A stretch of DNA of 64,000 nucleotides from Gammaproteobacteria bacterium (GCA_030426545.1 JAUHYL010000001.1:62001-126000); one strand, 5' to 3'; counted from the first letter of the stretch, positions 10,202 through 20,357 are shown. Numbers and translations: made by a program. Notes: a model not told the origin generated them from the letters alone.

Positions 10202-11034
10202 AGTTCTTGCCCTTCTCTCAACAAAGTGTCATCAGGCGATTGCAGGGCCGCGTTGAGGAACCGGCCGGCCGTATCTCGCAAAGCCGCGTAGTCAGCAGTG
10301 TTCCCTACTGTCCCGCCCAATAGGTGTACGTCCTTGGCGAGCAGCTCAGCGCCGTGGCGGAAATCAGTGGGGCTAGACATTCTGGCCCGCACGTCAAAGC
10401 TGAAGCTGTGCCCGCTGCTGGCGGCCACAAGTTTCCCGAAAGCAAGGGCGTCAATGCCCAGCGCCTGCGCTGTTTCGATGGCGTGGTGCGCCACGGCGAG
10501 GTTCGCCGCCATCAGTGTGTTATTCACCAGTTTGGTGGTCTGGCCAGCACCGACATCACCGAGATGAACGATGGTGCGAGCGAAGGTTTCGAAAACAGGC
10601 CGGGCGCGAGCCTCAGCATCGGCAGCGCCACCCACCATCACGGTGAGCCGACCTTCGGCAGCTGCGGGGCCGCCGCCACTCACCGGGGCATCGAGCAGTT
10701 CGATACCCTTTTCCCTGGCCCGACCGGCCAGTTTTCTGCAGAGTTCTGGATTCACGGTAGAGTGAATTACAATTAATGCACCGGCGCGCATATCGGGTAT
10801 CATCGCGTCGCAGACCTGCGTTACACCAGCGTCGTCCACCACGCACAGCGCGCAGTAGTCCACCTGTGCGGCAAGTGCCTCGACACTGTCGGCAATGAGC
10901 GCTGGCGTGTCCCCAAACTCCTCTAAAGTCTGTGGCCGTCGCGCCCACAGCACCACATCCAGACCAGCGTCGATCATGCGGCGCGCCATCGGCGCGCCCT
11001 GACTGCCAAGTCCTATAAACCCAAGTTTTCCCAT
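10198..11034 (-). CDS. NAD(P)-dependent oxidoreductase, 3-hydroxyisobutyrate dehydrogenase-like
   Basis: GFIGLGSQGAPMARRMIDAG, DAPVSGGGPAAAEGRLTVMVGG, GQTTKLVNN motifs. Confidence 0.9.
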   Translation of the reverse strand: MGKLGFIGLGSQGAPMARRMIDAGLDVVLWARRPQTLEEFGDTPALIADSVEALAAQVDYCALCVVDDAGVTQVCDAMIPDMRAGALIVIHSTVNPELCRKLAGRAREKGIELLDAPVSGGGPAAAEGRLTVMVGGAADAEARARPVFETFARTIVHLGDVGAGQTTKLVNNTLMAANLAVAHHAIETAQALGIDALAFGKLVAASSGHSFSFDVRARMSSPTDFRHGAELLAKDVHLLGGTVGNTADYAALRDTAGRFLNAALQSPDDTLLREGQEL

Positions 11035-11055
11035 GACTGTATTGACTCTCCTGGC

Positions 11056-11820
11056 CTAACCCGCGGTTATGCCCTTGTCGATGCTGATGCAGGCGCCGTG
11101 ATAGCCGCGGGCGGCATCAGAGGCGAGAAAGGCAATGAGGTCCGCCACGTCCTCCACCTCCACCATGCCACGCAGTGGCTTAAAGCGCTCCATCAGGCTG
11201 CCGTCGAGATCCTGCGGCAGGTTCATCATGCTCGACACGATGCCCGTCATCATGCCTCCGGGCGCTACAGAATTGATGCGAATAGGCTTGTACATGTATT
11301 CCATCGCCAGCGCCTTGGTGAGATGGGTAAGCCCCGCCTTGGAAGCGCAGTAAGCCGCGGCATAGGCCTCTCCTATATAGGTGGCGGAGGAGGAGACGTT
11401 GACGATAGCCCCTTCGCGCTCCAGCAAATGGGGAATTGCAGCCTGAGACAGGAAAAACGGCGCGCTCAGGTTAACGGCAATCGTCTTATTCCAGTCTTGC
11501 GGAGGCATGTCGGTGGAATGGTTGAAATAAATAACACCCGCGACGTTGCACAGCGCATCCAAGCCGCCGAACTCAGCGACGGCGCCCGCCACGACCTCAG
11601 CACAACTCTCTGGCTGTGAGAGGTCAGCGGTCTGCGCATAGCACTGTGCGCCATCTGCCTGTACTGCTTCGACGGTCTCCGCCAGGCCGTCCGGGTTTAC
11701 GTCCACCACGCAAACAGCGGCGCGCGCTCGGCCCAGCGCCATGGCGGTGCTGCGCCCGAGCCCTGAAGCCGCGCCGGTCACCAACGCCACCCGGCCGTTC
11801 ATGTCACTTGCCTTGTTCAT
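11056..11820 (-). CDS. Short-chain dehydrogenase/reductase
   Basis: TGAASGLGRS, CNVAG, YCASKAG motifs. Confidence 0.9.
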   Translation of the reverse strand: MNKASDMNGRVALVTGAASGLGRSTAMALGRARAAVCVVDVNPDGLAETVEAVQADGAQCYAQTADLSQPESCAEVVAGAVAEFGGLDALCNVAGVIYFNHSTDMPPQDWNKTIAVNLSAPFFLSQAAIPHLLEREGAIVNVSSSATYIGEAYAAAYCASKAGLTHLTKALAMEYMYKPIRINSVAPGGMMTGIVSSMMNLPQDLDGSLMERFKPLRGMVEVEDVADLIAFLASDAARGYHGACISIDKGITAG

Positions 11821-12625
11821 TCACCGCTTCTCCTTTTTCCTTGCCGTCCCAGGTCAGGCCGCTGCGCAGTTTCTCCGCCATTTCGAGCACAACGCCCTGA
11901 ACGAATGAAGCCCGCGGCCAGCCGCTATGGATGGCGTATTGCAGGACAAATTCGTCCATTTCCTCGTAGCTCGCGTTGCCGCTGGCCATGGCGCCGTAGA
12001 TATGCGTGCGAATCGGTGTATCCGCGGACGAATCTGCCACTCCGACCAGGGTTACCCAGCGCCGACCGCGCTGGTCCAGACCGGGCCGCGCCCAAATTTC
12101 GCCGAAAACGAAGTTCAAGATGCCGCCCTCGAAATAGGCGGTGGCCGGTGGCGGCCCGCTGAAGGTCATCACATTTTCGAAACTTCTAGCACCGTCCTGC
12201 AGACGTGTCTGCTCATCCCAGGGCGCCTCGCGAACCGGTGCAAAGCGTTCCTCCTGTAGACCCCGCGATGCGACTACCCGGGAGACAGCATTGTCCAACA
12301 CCGCCGCTCTCGACCAACCGGCGTAAATGGCAAGGTGAGCCGCTGCTTCACGTAGTTCCAGCAGGCTAAGTTCGCCGGTGGCAAGCGCGCCATGCACGTA
12401 ACCGTCGAGGATCTCGTCGGGTGTGTCGCTGGTTGCGGCACCAGCGAGACTAATGAGATAGCGCGAGCGCAGGTCCAATCGCGGGCGGGTCCAGACCTCT
12501 GCGAATATGAAGTCGCGCCAGGTCGATTGCAGCAGGGTGGCGGGCTCAGGGAGTGGCGCGCCGAGCAGTTTCTCCGCCGCCCGCGTGCCCTGTGCCGAAC
12601 GTTCAGCAGGATCGAGCTTACTCAC
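11804..12625 (-). CDS. Carboxymuconolactone decarboxylase-like protein with two tandem repeats
   Basis: Two internal repeats: FIFAEVWTRPRLDLRSRYLISLAG...HGALATGELS...YAGWSRA and FVFGEIWARPGLDQRGRRWVTLVG...YGAMASGNAS...HSGWPRA. GTG start at 12625 overlaps the upstream ALDH stop. Confidence 0.8.
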   Translation of the reverse strand: MSKLDPAERSAQGTRAAEKLLGAPLPEPATLLQSTWRDFIFAEVWTRPRLDLRSRYLISLAGAATSDTPDEILDGYVHGALATGELSLLELREAAAHLAIYAGWSRAAVLDNAVSRVVASRGLQEERFAPVREAPWDEQTRLQDGARSFENVMTFSGPPPATAYFEGGILNFVFGEIWARPGLDQRGRRWVTLVGVADSSADTPIRTHIYGAMASGNASYEEMDEFVLQYAIHSGWPRASFVQGVVLEMAEKLRSGLTWDGKEKGEAVNEQGK

Positions 12626-14106
12626 GCCTGCTGCTCCGGGGTGAGGTTCATCCACACGTTCTTAACCTGCAGGAACTCCAACAGCCCCTGCTCTCCCCCA
12701 AGGCGCCCGTAGCCGCTGCGCTTATAGCCGCCAAACGGCGCGAAGGGCTGCATGCCCTCCCCGGAGGCGTTGACCTGCACCATGCCCGCCTGCATACAGC
12801 CGGCAACATGGTGGGCCCGGCGCAAGTCGCGCGTGTGAATATATGCACCCAGTCCGTAGTCAGTGTCGTTGGCCAGAGTGATGGCCTCCTCCTCCGTATC
12901 AAATGGGGTGACTGACAGGACCGGACCAAACACTTCTTGCTGCGCCAACGAACTCGCGTGATCCACATCGGCAAACACAGTGACGGGCAGGTAATAGCCT
13001 GCGGCGCAATCACCGGTGAGACGTTCGCCGCCCGTCACCAGCCGGGCGCCATCAGCTTGTGCTTTTGCAATGACTGCCTGGATACGTTCGAGCGATGCCT
13101 CGGAAATGATCGGACCCATGACAGTGCCCGGATCTAACGGGTCGCCCACCGGGATGTGTCCGGCAATGCCCTCAAGCACACCAAGGTACTGTTCATAGAT
13201 CGCGCGCTCCACCAACAACCGCGTGCCATTGACACAACCCTGGCCGCTGACACTGATAGCGCCAGCTAGGCCCCTGCGGCCCGCCTCTGCCAGGTCAGCA
13301 TCGGCAAACACAACCACTGCGGATTTTCCACCGAGTTCCAACCCGCATGGCTTCAAGGTCTGCGCCGCTGATTGCAGTACCTTTTTTGCGGTTGCGCCGC
13401 TGCCGACAAACTGCACTTTGTCGATTCCCGGATGAGACACGATGGCCTCGCCTACAGCGGCGCCCCCCGCAAGTGTATTCACTACGCCCGGCGGGAAGCC
13501 CGCTTCGAGAAACAACTCCCCCAGTCGCATTACCGAAAAAGGCGAAAGCTCTGGTGCCTTAAGCACCACGCAATTGCCCGCCGCCAGTGCAGGCGCCAAG
13601 ACCATGATCGCAGCGAACAAAGGACCGTTCCAGGGTATGATGGCGCCCACGACTCCGTAGGGCTCATAGTTAACGTAGTTATGCGCCGGACCGTTCCAGG
13701 CGTCGAGCGTCTCACCGCGAACCTTATCCGCCCAGCCCGCGTAGTAGCACAGCCGCTGTGCGATCACTGCGGGAATGTGGCCAGCCATCATGCTGGAGGT
13801 GCCGTTGCCGAACGTCTCCAGCAAGTGCAGTTCCTCGCAGTGCTTTTCAATCAGGGTTGCCATTGCCAGCAGGAGTTTGCGGCGACGATCCCCAGGCGTG
13901 TCACGCCAGGCCGGAAATGCCGCGCGCGCTGCGGCCACTGCATCGGCCACATCTGCGGTCCCCGCCAGTACCAGTTCCGTGCTGACTTCCCCATTGGCGG
14001 GATAAATATGCCTCCAGACTTCACCCCCGGCTCGTGTGCGCCTGTCGTCACCTACTATGACCGGGTACTGTGGAAGGATAGACCTGTCGGGCAGTGGAAA
14101 CGCCAT
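12622..14106 (-). CDS. Aldehyde dehydrogenase family protein
   Basis: PWNGPLFAAIMVLAPALAAGNCVVLKAPE, LELGGKSAVVVFADAD, GQGCVNGTRLLVE (catalytic Cys), EVFGPVLSVTPF. Confidence 0.95.
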   Translation of the reverse strand: MAFPLPDRSILPQYPVIVGDDRRTRAGGEVWRHIYPANGEVSTELVLAGTADVADAVAAARAAFPAWRDTPGDRRRKLLLAMATLIEKHCEELHLLETFGNGTSSMMAGHIPAVIAQRLCYYAGWADKVRGETLDAWNGPAHNYVNYEPYGVVGAIIPWNGPLFAAIMVLAPALAAGNCVVLKAPELSPFSVMRLGELFLEAGFPPGVVNTLAGGAAVGEAIVSHPGIDKVQFVGSGATAKKVLQSAAQTLKPCGLELGGKSAVVVFADADLAEAGRRGLAGAISVSGQGCVNGTRLLVERAIYEQYLGVLEGIAGHIPVGDPLDPGTVMGPIISEASLERIQAVIAKAQADGARLVTGGERLTGDCAAGYYLPVTVFADVDHASSLAQQEVFGPVLSVTPFDTEEEAITLANDTDYGLGAYIHTRDLRRAHHVAGCMQAGMVQVNASGEGMQPFAPFGGYKRSGYGRLGGEQGLLEFLQVKNVWMNLTPEQQA

Positions 14107-14292
14107 AGCGCCGCTCCAGTTAGGGTAATCTCGTGGGATTAATTATATACCTGTTTTATGTGTTATCAACAGATTTTTGCCGCTATACCATCGGAAAAAG
14201 GGAATATACATGCTTATAAATGACATATCATTGGAATTTGGTTAATCTTCCCACAACCCACTCACAGGTTCGAGGGAAGCTCCCGCACGCCT

Positions 14293-15000
14293 GTGGTACA
14301 ACTGAGGAACCAATTGGTGGAAAAGAAATCGTCCGGCAACGGGCTCGTTACAGAAAGTGCCAACCACCTGCGTGACCTGATCCTCGCCCGCCCCGCCGGA
14401 GAGCAGATTGGCTCCCTGAGCGAAGTAGCCGCAGAACTCGGCGTCGGTATCGTCACTGTGCAGCAGGCCGCACGCATTCTTGAGCACGAGGGCCTGCTGT
14501 CAGTGAAGCGTGGCCCCGGCGGCGGCTACTACGGTGCGCGGCCGGACCACGAAGCTATCGAACGCGCCTTTGCCACTTACATGCGCGTGCACAACATTGG
14601 GTACCGCGAAGCATTCGAACTAACTGTGTTGCTGGACTGCGACATCATCTGTGCCGCTGCACGCGAACTGCCAAAAACTCGACTGGGCGTAATTACCCGA
14701 CTCATTGAAAGGCTCGATAATATTGAAAATGCCGAAGACTGCATTCGGTTTGAGATTGACTTCAGGGAATCGCTGTTTGAACTGTTCGAGCGCCCATTGC
14801 TAGAGCTGTTATCACACGTAGCAATGCAGCTATACACTGCCCAGTCCGACCCGGCAATTTTCGCCCAGGCCGTACCACTGCAGGAGTGGAAGCAAGGAAG
14901 ACGCAGGATCCTGGAGGCCATACATTGTCGAGACGAGGAACGGGCGAATTTTGAGGCGCACCGATTCCGACGCATGGTGCTGAGGTGGTCGACCGCCTGA
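14293..15000 (+). CDS. GntR-family (FadR/FCD-like) transcriptional regulator
   Basis: N-terminal winged-HTH segment LRDLILARPAGEQIGSLSEVAAELGVGIVTVQQAARILEHEGLLSVKRGPGGGYYGARP and a helical C-terminal domain. Confidence 0.82.
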   Translation: MVQLRNQLVEKKSSGNGLVTESANHLRDLILARPAGEQIGSLSEVAAELGVGIVTVQQAARILEHEGLLSVKRGPGGGYYGARPDHEAIERAFATYMRVHNIGYREAFELTVLLDCDIICAAARELPKTRLGVITRLIERLDNIENAEDCIRFEIDFRESLFELFERPLLELLSHVAMQLYTAQSDPAIFAQAVPLQEWKQGRRRILEAIHCRDEERANFEAHRFRRMVLRWSTA

Positions 15001-15223
15001 GCATTGGTAGAGATCAACGGATCATATTGCAGACCCTGTGGGAGGCAAGAAATCAGGGACGAAAGGCAGGTCCATAGACGACATCAAAGCGATCGTGAAG
15101 TGAAGCAGCGCAATCTACTCTCAGCAGGCCGCTTATTTTTCCCAAACTTGAAGGCTATCATTACCGATTCGATCGGCCAGACACTCATCACGGAAGCTGC
15201 TGGCCCGATGACTAATCTGAGTT

Positions 15224-16267
15224 TTATTTGATGATGAAACGTTCGATGCTCGCACTGGTTCCCCGCGTAGCAACCTCCGTCGCTCCGCCAATTGCGTAAA
15301 GCGCCAAGCCGTCACTCACCACCCCGAGGCCGTGGCGAGGTGTCGGCATGGGCGACAGCATTGACCAGTAATCGACCTGGGGTTCGTACCGCCAGACTTC
15401 CGAATAAACGCCATAGCCATTTGAACCAAAGTATTCTCCACCCAGGGCAATTAGATGACCGTCCAGCGCTGCGGCGGCGAGCCCGCCCTGTGCCTGTGGC
15501 ATGGGAGAGGCTTCCCGCCAGCGATCCTCTTTCGTATCGTAAACTTCCAGCTGCGCCATGTTGCCACTCTTTACTCCGCGCCCACCGACAACGAAGAGAT
15601 TGCCGTCTATGGCCGCGCCTGCAGCGCTGTTGCGGGCATACGCTGGTGGCGCGAGCGTCAACCACTTTTTGCCAGCACTGTCTAATACCAGGTGACGCTT
15701 ACTATCGGTGTGATCCATCCAGCCAGCATTGTTTTCACCTTTAGGGGTTCTGCCGCCCACAACGTGAATGAGTCCGCCTGCGGCCAGGGTGACCGCTTCG
15801 GCATAGGGCTCGGGCGCGGATGGCAGGGTTTGCCAGCGATCTTCCTCGGGGAAATACCTCCAGCTATGGTCACACATGGACCAATCCCCCGCCGCTTCTT
15901 TGCGGAACCCACCCAGCGCGTAAATATGTGCGCCGCTGGCAGCGAGAGCGAGATGATGGCGGGCCTCTGGTAGCGCGGCGCGGGTTTGCCATTGATCTTC
16001 AGCAATGTTGTATTGCAGGTGAACATCCGAAGGTCGCACTCGCCCCTCAGCGACAGGGGTCAAACCACCGGCCACATGGATCAGTTCACCCCTGATCGCG
16101 GGGTATATTTCCTGCAACGCCAGTGGCATTCCAGCCCTTGCAGACCACCGGCCCAGCTGCCCGGAATTGGCAACAACGCTGGGAAAAAACGGTGCAGCGG
16201 CTGCCGCGAGGGATAGCTGGAATAAACGGCGCCGCTTGATCATTTTAGGCTTTTCCTGCGCTGGCAA
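15224..16267 (-). CDS. Kelch-repeat exported protein
   Basis: Signal peptide (MIKRRRLFQLSLAAAAAPFFPSVVA), repeated kelch strands (IYALGGFRKE, IHVVGGRTP, LFVVGGRG, LIALGGEY, LYAIGGA). Confidence 0.85.
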   Translation of the reverse strand: MPAQEKPKMIKRRRLFQLSLAAAAAPFFPSVVANSGQLGRWSARAGMPLALQEIYPAIRGELIHVAGGLTPVAEGRVRPSDVHLQYNIAEDQWQTRAALPEARHHLALAASGAHIYALGGFRKEAAGDWSMCDHSWRYFPEEDRWQTLPSAPEPYAEAVTLAAGGLIHVVGGRTPKGENNAGWMDHTDSKRHLVLDSAGKKWLTLAPPAYARNSAAGAAIDGNLFVVGGRGVKSGNMAQLEVYDTKEDRWREASPMPQAQGGLAAAALDGHLIALGGEYFGSNGYGVYSEVWRYEPQVDYWSMLSPMPTPRHGLGVVSDGLALYAIGGATEVATRGTSASIERFIIK

Positions 16268-16326
16268 TGAATATCAGGCGACTGTGGGCAGCTTCGTGGC
16301 CCCCAGTAACACTGATCCTGGAAGTT

Positions 16327-17481
16327 TCACTCCGCCCCACAGGACGCCAAGCCCTCGCCGGCGGCCCACGCCAGAGCGTTTTCCAGCAGCGCCAGGTTCT
16401 GCACATTGTCGTAAACCTCGGGCAAGTGCCCGATCGCGGTATAAAAGGCGCGGCCGGCGCCGACGCAGCGGCTCCAGGCGATGGGATGATCCTCGCCCAT
16501 GCGCAGGCTGATTCCACTCATTTCCGCTTTGTAACTGTTTTCGTCCACGGTAAGCACCACGTCGGCACCGCCCTTGCGCGGGTTTTCCGCAAAGGAATAC
16601 CACTCGTCATGGACGGTCCACTCCGCGTCGATACCCTGGCTTATCCCGCTGGCCGCCACTGCCGTCCGCACCGTTGCATCCTGATAGTGCGGCGCCATGG
16701 TATGCCCGATAAACAGGGCTCCGATCAACGATTCCAGATACCAGTCCCAGAGGTACATGAAGTCGCCGCCGGAGCCGTGAATACCCAGGAAACCACCGCC
16801 CTGCTCCACGAAATCCCTGAAGGCCTCACGCTGGCTCAAGGTGAGCACGTCACCGCTGACATTGTTCCAGACCACCACATCGAACTTGCTCAGGCTTTTG
16901 GCATTGAACGCCCCCGCCCGGTCAGTGAGCGTTACACCCCAACCATTTTTCTCGCCCATTGCCTGGATCGCGGCGGCAGCCGCGGCGCCTCCCTCCTCAT
17001 GGTCGTAACCGTTGACTTTCTTGAATACCAGCACCTGCACTGAGGCGTCTGAAAGAGCGAACTCAGGCAACTCGTTGTCATAACGCGCACAACGTGTGCG
17101 CTTTATCTCTTCGGTGATCGCCAGTGTGCCGAGCTTGCCATTCAGTGCCGCGATGGCCTCATCCGGCATGGGCATACGCAGCAATTCGGTGGAGCCACGC
17201 AAGGTCATGATCGCACTCAATGCTGGCGCCTCGGTGGCGAGAAACATAGCTGGTATCCGCTGCATCAGTTCAGGAACAGATGCGTCGAGCACCGCCTTCG
17301 CCTCCGGGCTGGCCGCCAGGTCCATCATCGGCATATCCACTGAAAAAGGCGTGTCGCGAAGCGGGCAATCGAGAATGTCATCAGCGGCCGCGACGGCAGG
17401 TGGCAATCCAGCCAGTACTGCCGCAATTATGGCATTGAGAAAAAACCCGTGATTGTAAAGTCTGGCGGAATTGATAGGCAC
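16327..17481 (-). CDS. ThuA-like exported protein
   Basis: WNNVSGDVLTLSQREAFRDFVEQGGGFLGIHGSGGDF and GRAFYTAIGHLPEVY are ThuA-like. Start placed at GTG 17481 because AGGAGG precedes it by 5 nt; ORF extends to 17682. Confidence 0.82.
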   Translation of the reverse strand: MPINSARLYNHGFFLNAIIAAVLAGLPPAVAAADDILDCPLRDTPFSVDMPMMDLAASPEAKAVLDASVPELMQRIPAMFLATEAPALSAIMTLRGSTELLRMPMPDEAIAALNGKLGTLAITEEIKRTRCARYDNELPEFALSDASVQVLVFKKVNGYDHEEGGAAAAAAIQAMGEKNGWGVTLTDRAGAFNAKSLSKFDVVVWNNVSGDVLTLSQREAFRDFVEQGGGFLGIHGSGGDFMYLWDWYLESLIGALFIGHTMAPHYQDATVRTAVAASGISQGIDAEWTVHDEWYSFAENPRKGGADVVLTVDENSYKAEMSGISLRMGEDHPIAWSRCVGAGRAFYTAIGHLPEVYDNVQNLALLENALAWAAGEGLASCGAE

Positions 17482-17711
17482 AAGTACCTCCTTTGTCATT
17501 CTGTTGGTGCACTGCTTGCAATGCGGCATGCCTGTCGGCTGGCTCTGATCTGTCACCCGGCACCAGAGAAACGGGTTCCGGGCAACGGATACTTGACGAA
17601 AACTCGAACTTGATGACGCCTTCGCCTGAGGCTCACACACAGGAGAAAACCCCAGCGAACGGGGCCAACAGGACGCTACCAACTACGCCTGCAGATGGGT
17701 CAAAATCAGAG

Positions 17712-17738
17712 CTTTATGATACAGTGTGTATCATAAAG
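17712..17738. promoter_or_regulatory. Perfect 27-bp inverted repeat CTTTATGATACA-GTG-TGTATCATAAAG, candidate operator
   Basis: Read directly; 12-bp arms with no mismatch, in the divergent ThuA/TetR intergenic region. Confidence 0.75.
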
Positions 17739-17816
17739 TGTGCTTCTACATATAGCAAGCGCTGGTGTTCAGCATAAATCCTTTCATAGCTAGTCCTCAT
17801 GAAAATTCCTTCATAT

Positions 17817-17844
17817 TTGAGCCAAAAAATGATTTGGGTATAAT
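17817..17844 (+). promoter_or_regulatory. Sigma70-type promoter for the TetR gene: TTGAGC-16 bp-TATAAT
   Basis: -35-like TTGAGC at 17817-17822 and consensus TATAAT at 17839-17844, 16-bp spacer, upstream of the ATG at 17881. Confidence 0.6.
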
Positions 17845-17880
17845 CGATCCGCTGCACAAATACGCATAGAACGATATATT

Positions 17881-18471
17881 ATGTCTCAAGTTCAAAAATT
17901 GACCACAGCTTCCCTGCACCGACCCGGGAAAAAGCTCACCCGCACCCATGCTGCACTCCTAAACGCCCTACTCGAACTATTGGACGAAAAGAGTTTCGAG
18001 CAGATTACCATCCGGGAAATCACTGCCAAGGCGGGTGTCGGATATGCGACATTTTTTCGCCGCTATCAAGACAAGGAAGAACTTCTTCACGATCTCGCAG
18101 CACAAGAAATCCGCCGCCTGCTAACCATGACATTGCCGATAGTTCACGCGGCTGACACATATGCGTCGACTTTGGCATTGTGCTCGTTTATCTGGAAACA
18201 CAAGAAACTGTGGCATGCTTTACTTACTGGCGGAGCTGCCGCCATCCTCAAGGAAGCTTACTTGCAGGAAGCGCTGGCTGCCTGTAGAGATCAGGCCGAC
18301 CCCAGTGCATCACTACCAATAGACCTTGCCGTGAGCGTTGCCATTGCCGGAATCGTCGAAACGCTTTCCTGGTGGCTGAGACAATCCAATCCGCCAGATG
18401 TTGAGGCCATGGCGAAAACAATCAACAGGCTGGCAATTCGGCCTGTTTTTGAGCAGGACGACCTACTCTAA
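17881..18471 (+). CDS. TetR-family transcriptional regulator
   Basis: RTHAALLNALLELLDEKSFEQITIREITAKAGVGYATFFRRYQDKEELL. Confidence 0.92.
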   Translation: MSQVQKLTTASLHRPGKKLTRTHAALLNALLELLDEKSFEQITIREITAKAGVGYATFFRRYQDKEELLHDLAAQEIRRLLTMTLPIVHAADTYASTLALCSFIWKHKKLWHALLTGGAAAILKEAYLQEALAACRDQADPSASLPIDLAVSVAIAGIVETLSWWLRQSNPPDVEAMAKTINRLAIRPVFEQDDLL

Positions 18472-18762
18472 ACCAGCTTTAAAGCAAGCTCTGCAATCGC
18501 GAGGCGGGGCTTGAAAGCAGTGAGTCTACCAGTTCGTCTTGTGCACGGGGTATGCGCATCGCAACCGTTGCCAATCAAGTAAGGAAGGCGCTACTCCTGC
18601 GCAGCCTGGTTGCGACAATTTCAACAGACTGAACGACTACCGATGAAAGAAACACTGCCGCGGGTTATCTCAGCCGTCGCTCGCTGCTTGAAGCAGGAAT
18701 TCTCCATGCACAACTGGGTTGAAAACACCGCCAAACCTTTCCATCAGCCCTAACGGGCGACC

Positions 18763-20022
18763 TCAAAAACCGCGACAGGATGCTTGAAAGGCGAGTTCCA
18801 TCCGATCGACCTCAACAGACGAAAGACCAACCCGGGTCGCCCTATGCCTCCACGTGGCAACTACCGCGATTACTTCCTCTTTAACCGCGAGCGCTTCTCG
18901 ACTCCTCAAGCGAAAATACTCAGACACAGACATAACCAGCTCAATATCGAGCGCATTACTGGTCCCGTCAATGTTCAGCGTTAATCCCGACGGGCCCTCA
19001 GGGTTCGGGTTAACGTCATACGCCGGTGACAACACCCATCCACCCGGAGTAAGAAGGAATCCATGATTCCTGAGATGATCGTCAGTATTGGAGACCAGTA
19101 CATTGAAGAGAATGCGACGCCAGAGTTGTTGCAGGTCTTGCGTGACATTCCCACCGCTGCGGGTCAGGAATTCCGCTATTTCCAGGTAGCTGGCGCCATC
19201 TGCACGGCCGTCGTAATACCCGAGTTGGGTCATGGCCGATGTGAAGTGGACCCTGGACTGAGCTGTGCGATCAAAACGCCGCGTCAGGAAGGTCTTGTAT
19301 TGGTTTCCAAGCTTACGCGCTTCGCAGGGCGCCATGATCACCCCGGCCTCCACTGCAAGCTCGTGAGTAAGCTGCTCCCAGCCGGCGACATCGTAGTCAT
19401 CTTCCCGCCCCGGGAACTTGGCAATCCAAAGTTCGTCGTTATTCACCGTTACCGATGCCTTGGGACGCGCACCACCCAACGACGAACCGGGCGATATCAA
19501 CATACCCAGCCAGCGAGCCACTTCCGGATCCTTATCGTTGCGAGGGTCCTGAATGTGCCAGGCCGCCTGTTCCAATTCGCGCAGCGAGGTTGCCGGCGGT
19601 ACCGCTAACTCCATCGCGTCATTCAAGAACGGTCCCTGTGCAGCCTCCTTGAATCGCAACGCGCCCATGCGATGGGTATCGTGTACGCCCAAAAGATAAT
19701 CCAGCTCAGTGAGGCGTAGGCGCTCCCTGTCTTCTTCGCGCGCGAGAATGGCTTCCCGGCGTTGCATCAGGGTTCGTCCCCAGCGATCCGGTGATGAGTC
19801 CAGGAACGTGCGGAAGTTATCATCCCCGGCTGCGTGGTGTTCACCCGAATACAAAGCGAGGTCCGGGTCTATGGCAAAAGCGTGGTCGGAACTCAGCCAT
19901 TCATCGGCGTAAACGAAGCTGAAGTGCTCCCTGCCGCGCGGCGTTTCCTGGCGAAGCGTGCCAACCAACTGCGGCGGGTCTAACTCTTCCCAGTCCGCAT
20001 AGACCAATACCTCCCGGGTCAT
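18763..20022 (-). CDS. hipA: HipA-like serine/threonine kinase (type II toxin family)
   Basis: LGGARPKASV, WIAKFPGREDDYDVAGWEQLTHELA, NVLVSNTDDHLRNHGFLL, LSPAYDVNP kinase motifs; overlaps an XRE gene. Confidence 0.88.
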   Translation of the reverse strand: MTREVLVYADWEELDPPQLVGTLRQETPRGREHFSFVYADEWLSSDHAFAIDPDLALYSGEHHAAGDDNFRTFLDSSPDRWGRTLMQRREAILAREEDRERLRLTELDYLLGVHDTHRMGALRFKEAAQGPFLNDAMELAVPPATSLRELEQAAWHIQDPRNDKDPEVARWLGMLISPGSSLGGARPKASVTVNNDELWIAKFPGREDDYDVAGWEQLTHELAVEAGVIMAPCEARKLGNQYKTFLTRRFDRTAQSRVHFTSAMTQLGYYDGRADGASYLEIAEFLTRSGGNVTQDLQQLWRRILFNVLVSNTDDHLRNHGFLLTPGGWVLSPAYDVNPNPEGPSGLTLNIDGTSNALDIELVMSVSEYFRLRSREALAVKEEVIAVVATWRHRATRVGLSSVEVDRMELAFQASCRGF

Positions 20023-20357
20023 TTTCCACGACCCAGAGTTTCAATATCCTGTAACTTGCGTCCGAGTTCGTCATCAAGCGCTACGCGCGCGAGCTCCTCT
20101 CCCATCGATAACGCGCCCAGCACACGCAGGCAATGACCGATAGCCACACCAGGATCACCCTCCTCCAATTTTCGCAGCGTCTTTCTGTTAATGCCCGCAC
20201 GATCCGCAAGCGCACTCTGGGAGAGACCGCGCCGCTTGCGGGCCAAACGCAGGTTTTCACCCAAAGTCTCCAATGTGCGCTGTTGTTCGGGAAAGAGAAC
20301 CGCACCTTGCTTGCCGGTTCTGTGTGACGTGTTCACACGTGTTACTCCACATAGCAC
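20019..20357 (-). CDS. hipB: HipB-like XRE-family antitoxin/regulator
   Basis: LGENLRLARKRRGLSQSALADRAGINRKTLRKLEEGD HTH; ATGA overlap with hipA-like ORF. Start uncertain; true start may be internal. Confidence 0.82.
   Translation of the reverse strand: MLCGVTRVNTSHRTGKQGAVLFPEQQRTLETLGENLRLARKRRGLSQSALADRAGINRKTLRKLEEGDPGVAIGHCLRVLGALSMGEELARVALDDELGRKLQDIETLGRGK
20322..20338. promoter_or_regulatory. Inverted repeat GTGTGA-CGTGT-TCACAC at the hipB 5' end
   Basis: Read directly; perfect 6-bp arms, 5-bp spacer. Confidence 0.4.

Noticed and set aside
14219-14232. AATGA-CATA-TCATT as GntR operator
   Set aside because: Arms of only 5 bp in an AT-rich region; could be chance, so not promoted to a feature.
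18472-18762. Possible extra gene between TetR and HipA
   Set aside because: Only a 36-codon ORF (MKETLPRVISAVARCLKQEFSMHNWVENTAKPFHQP); no recognised family and no clear RBS.
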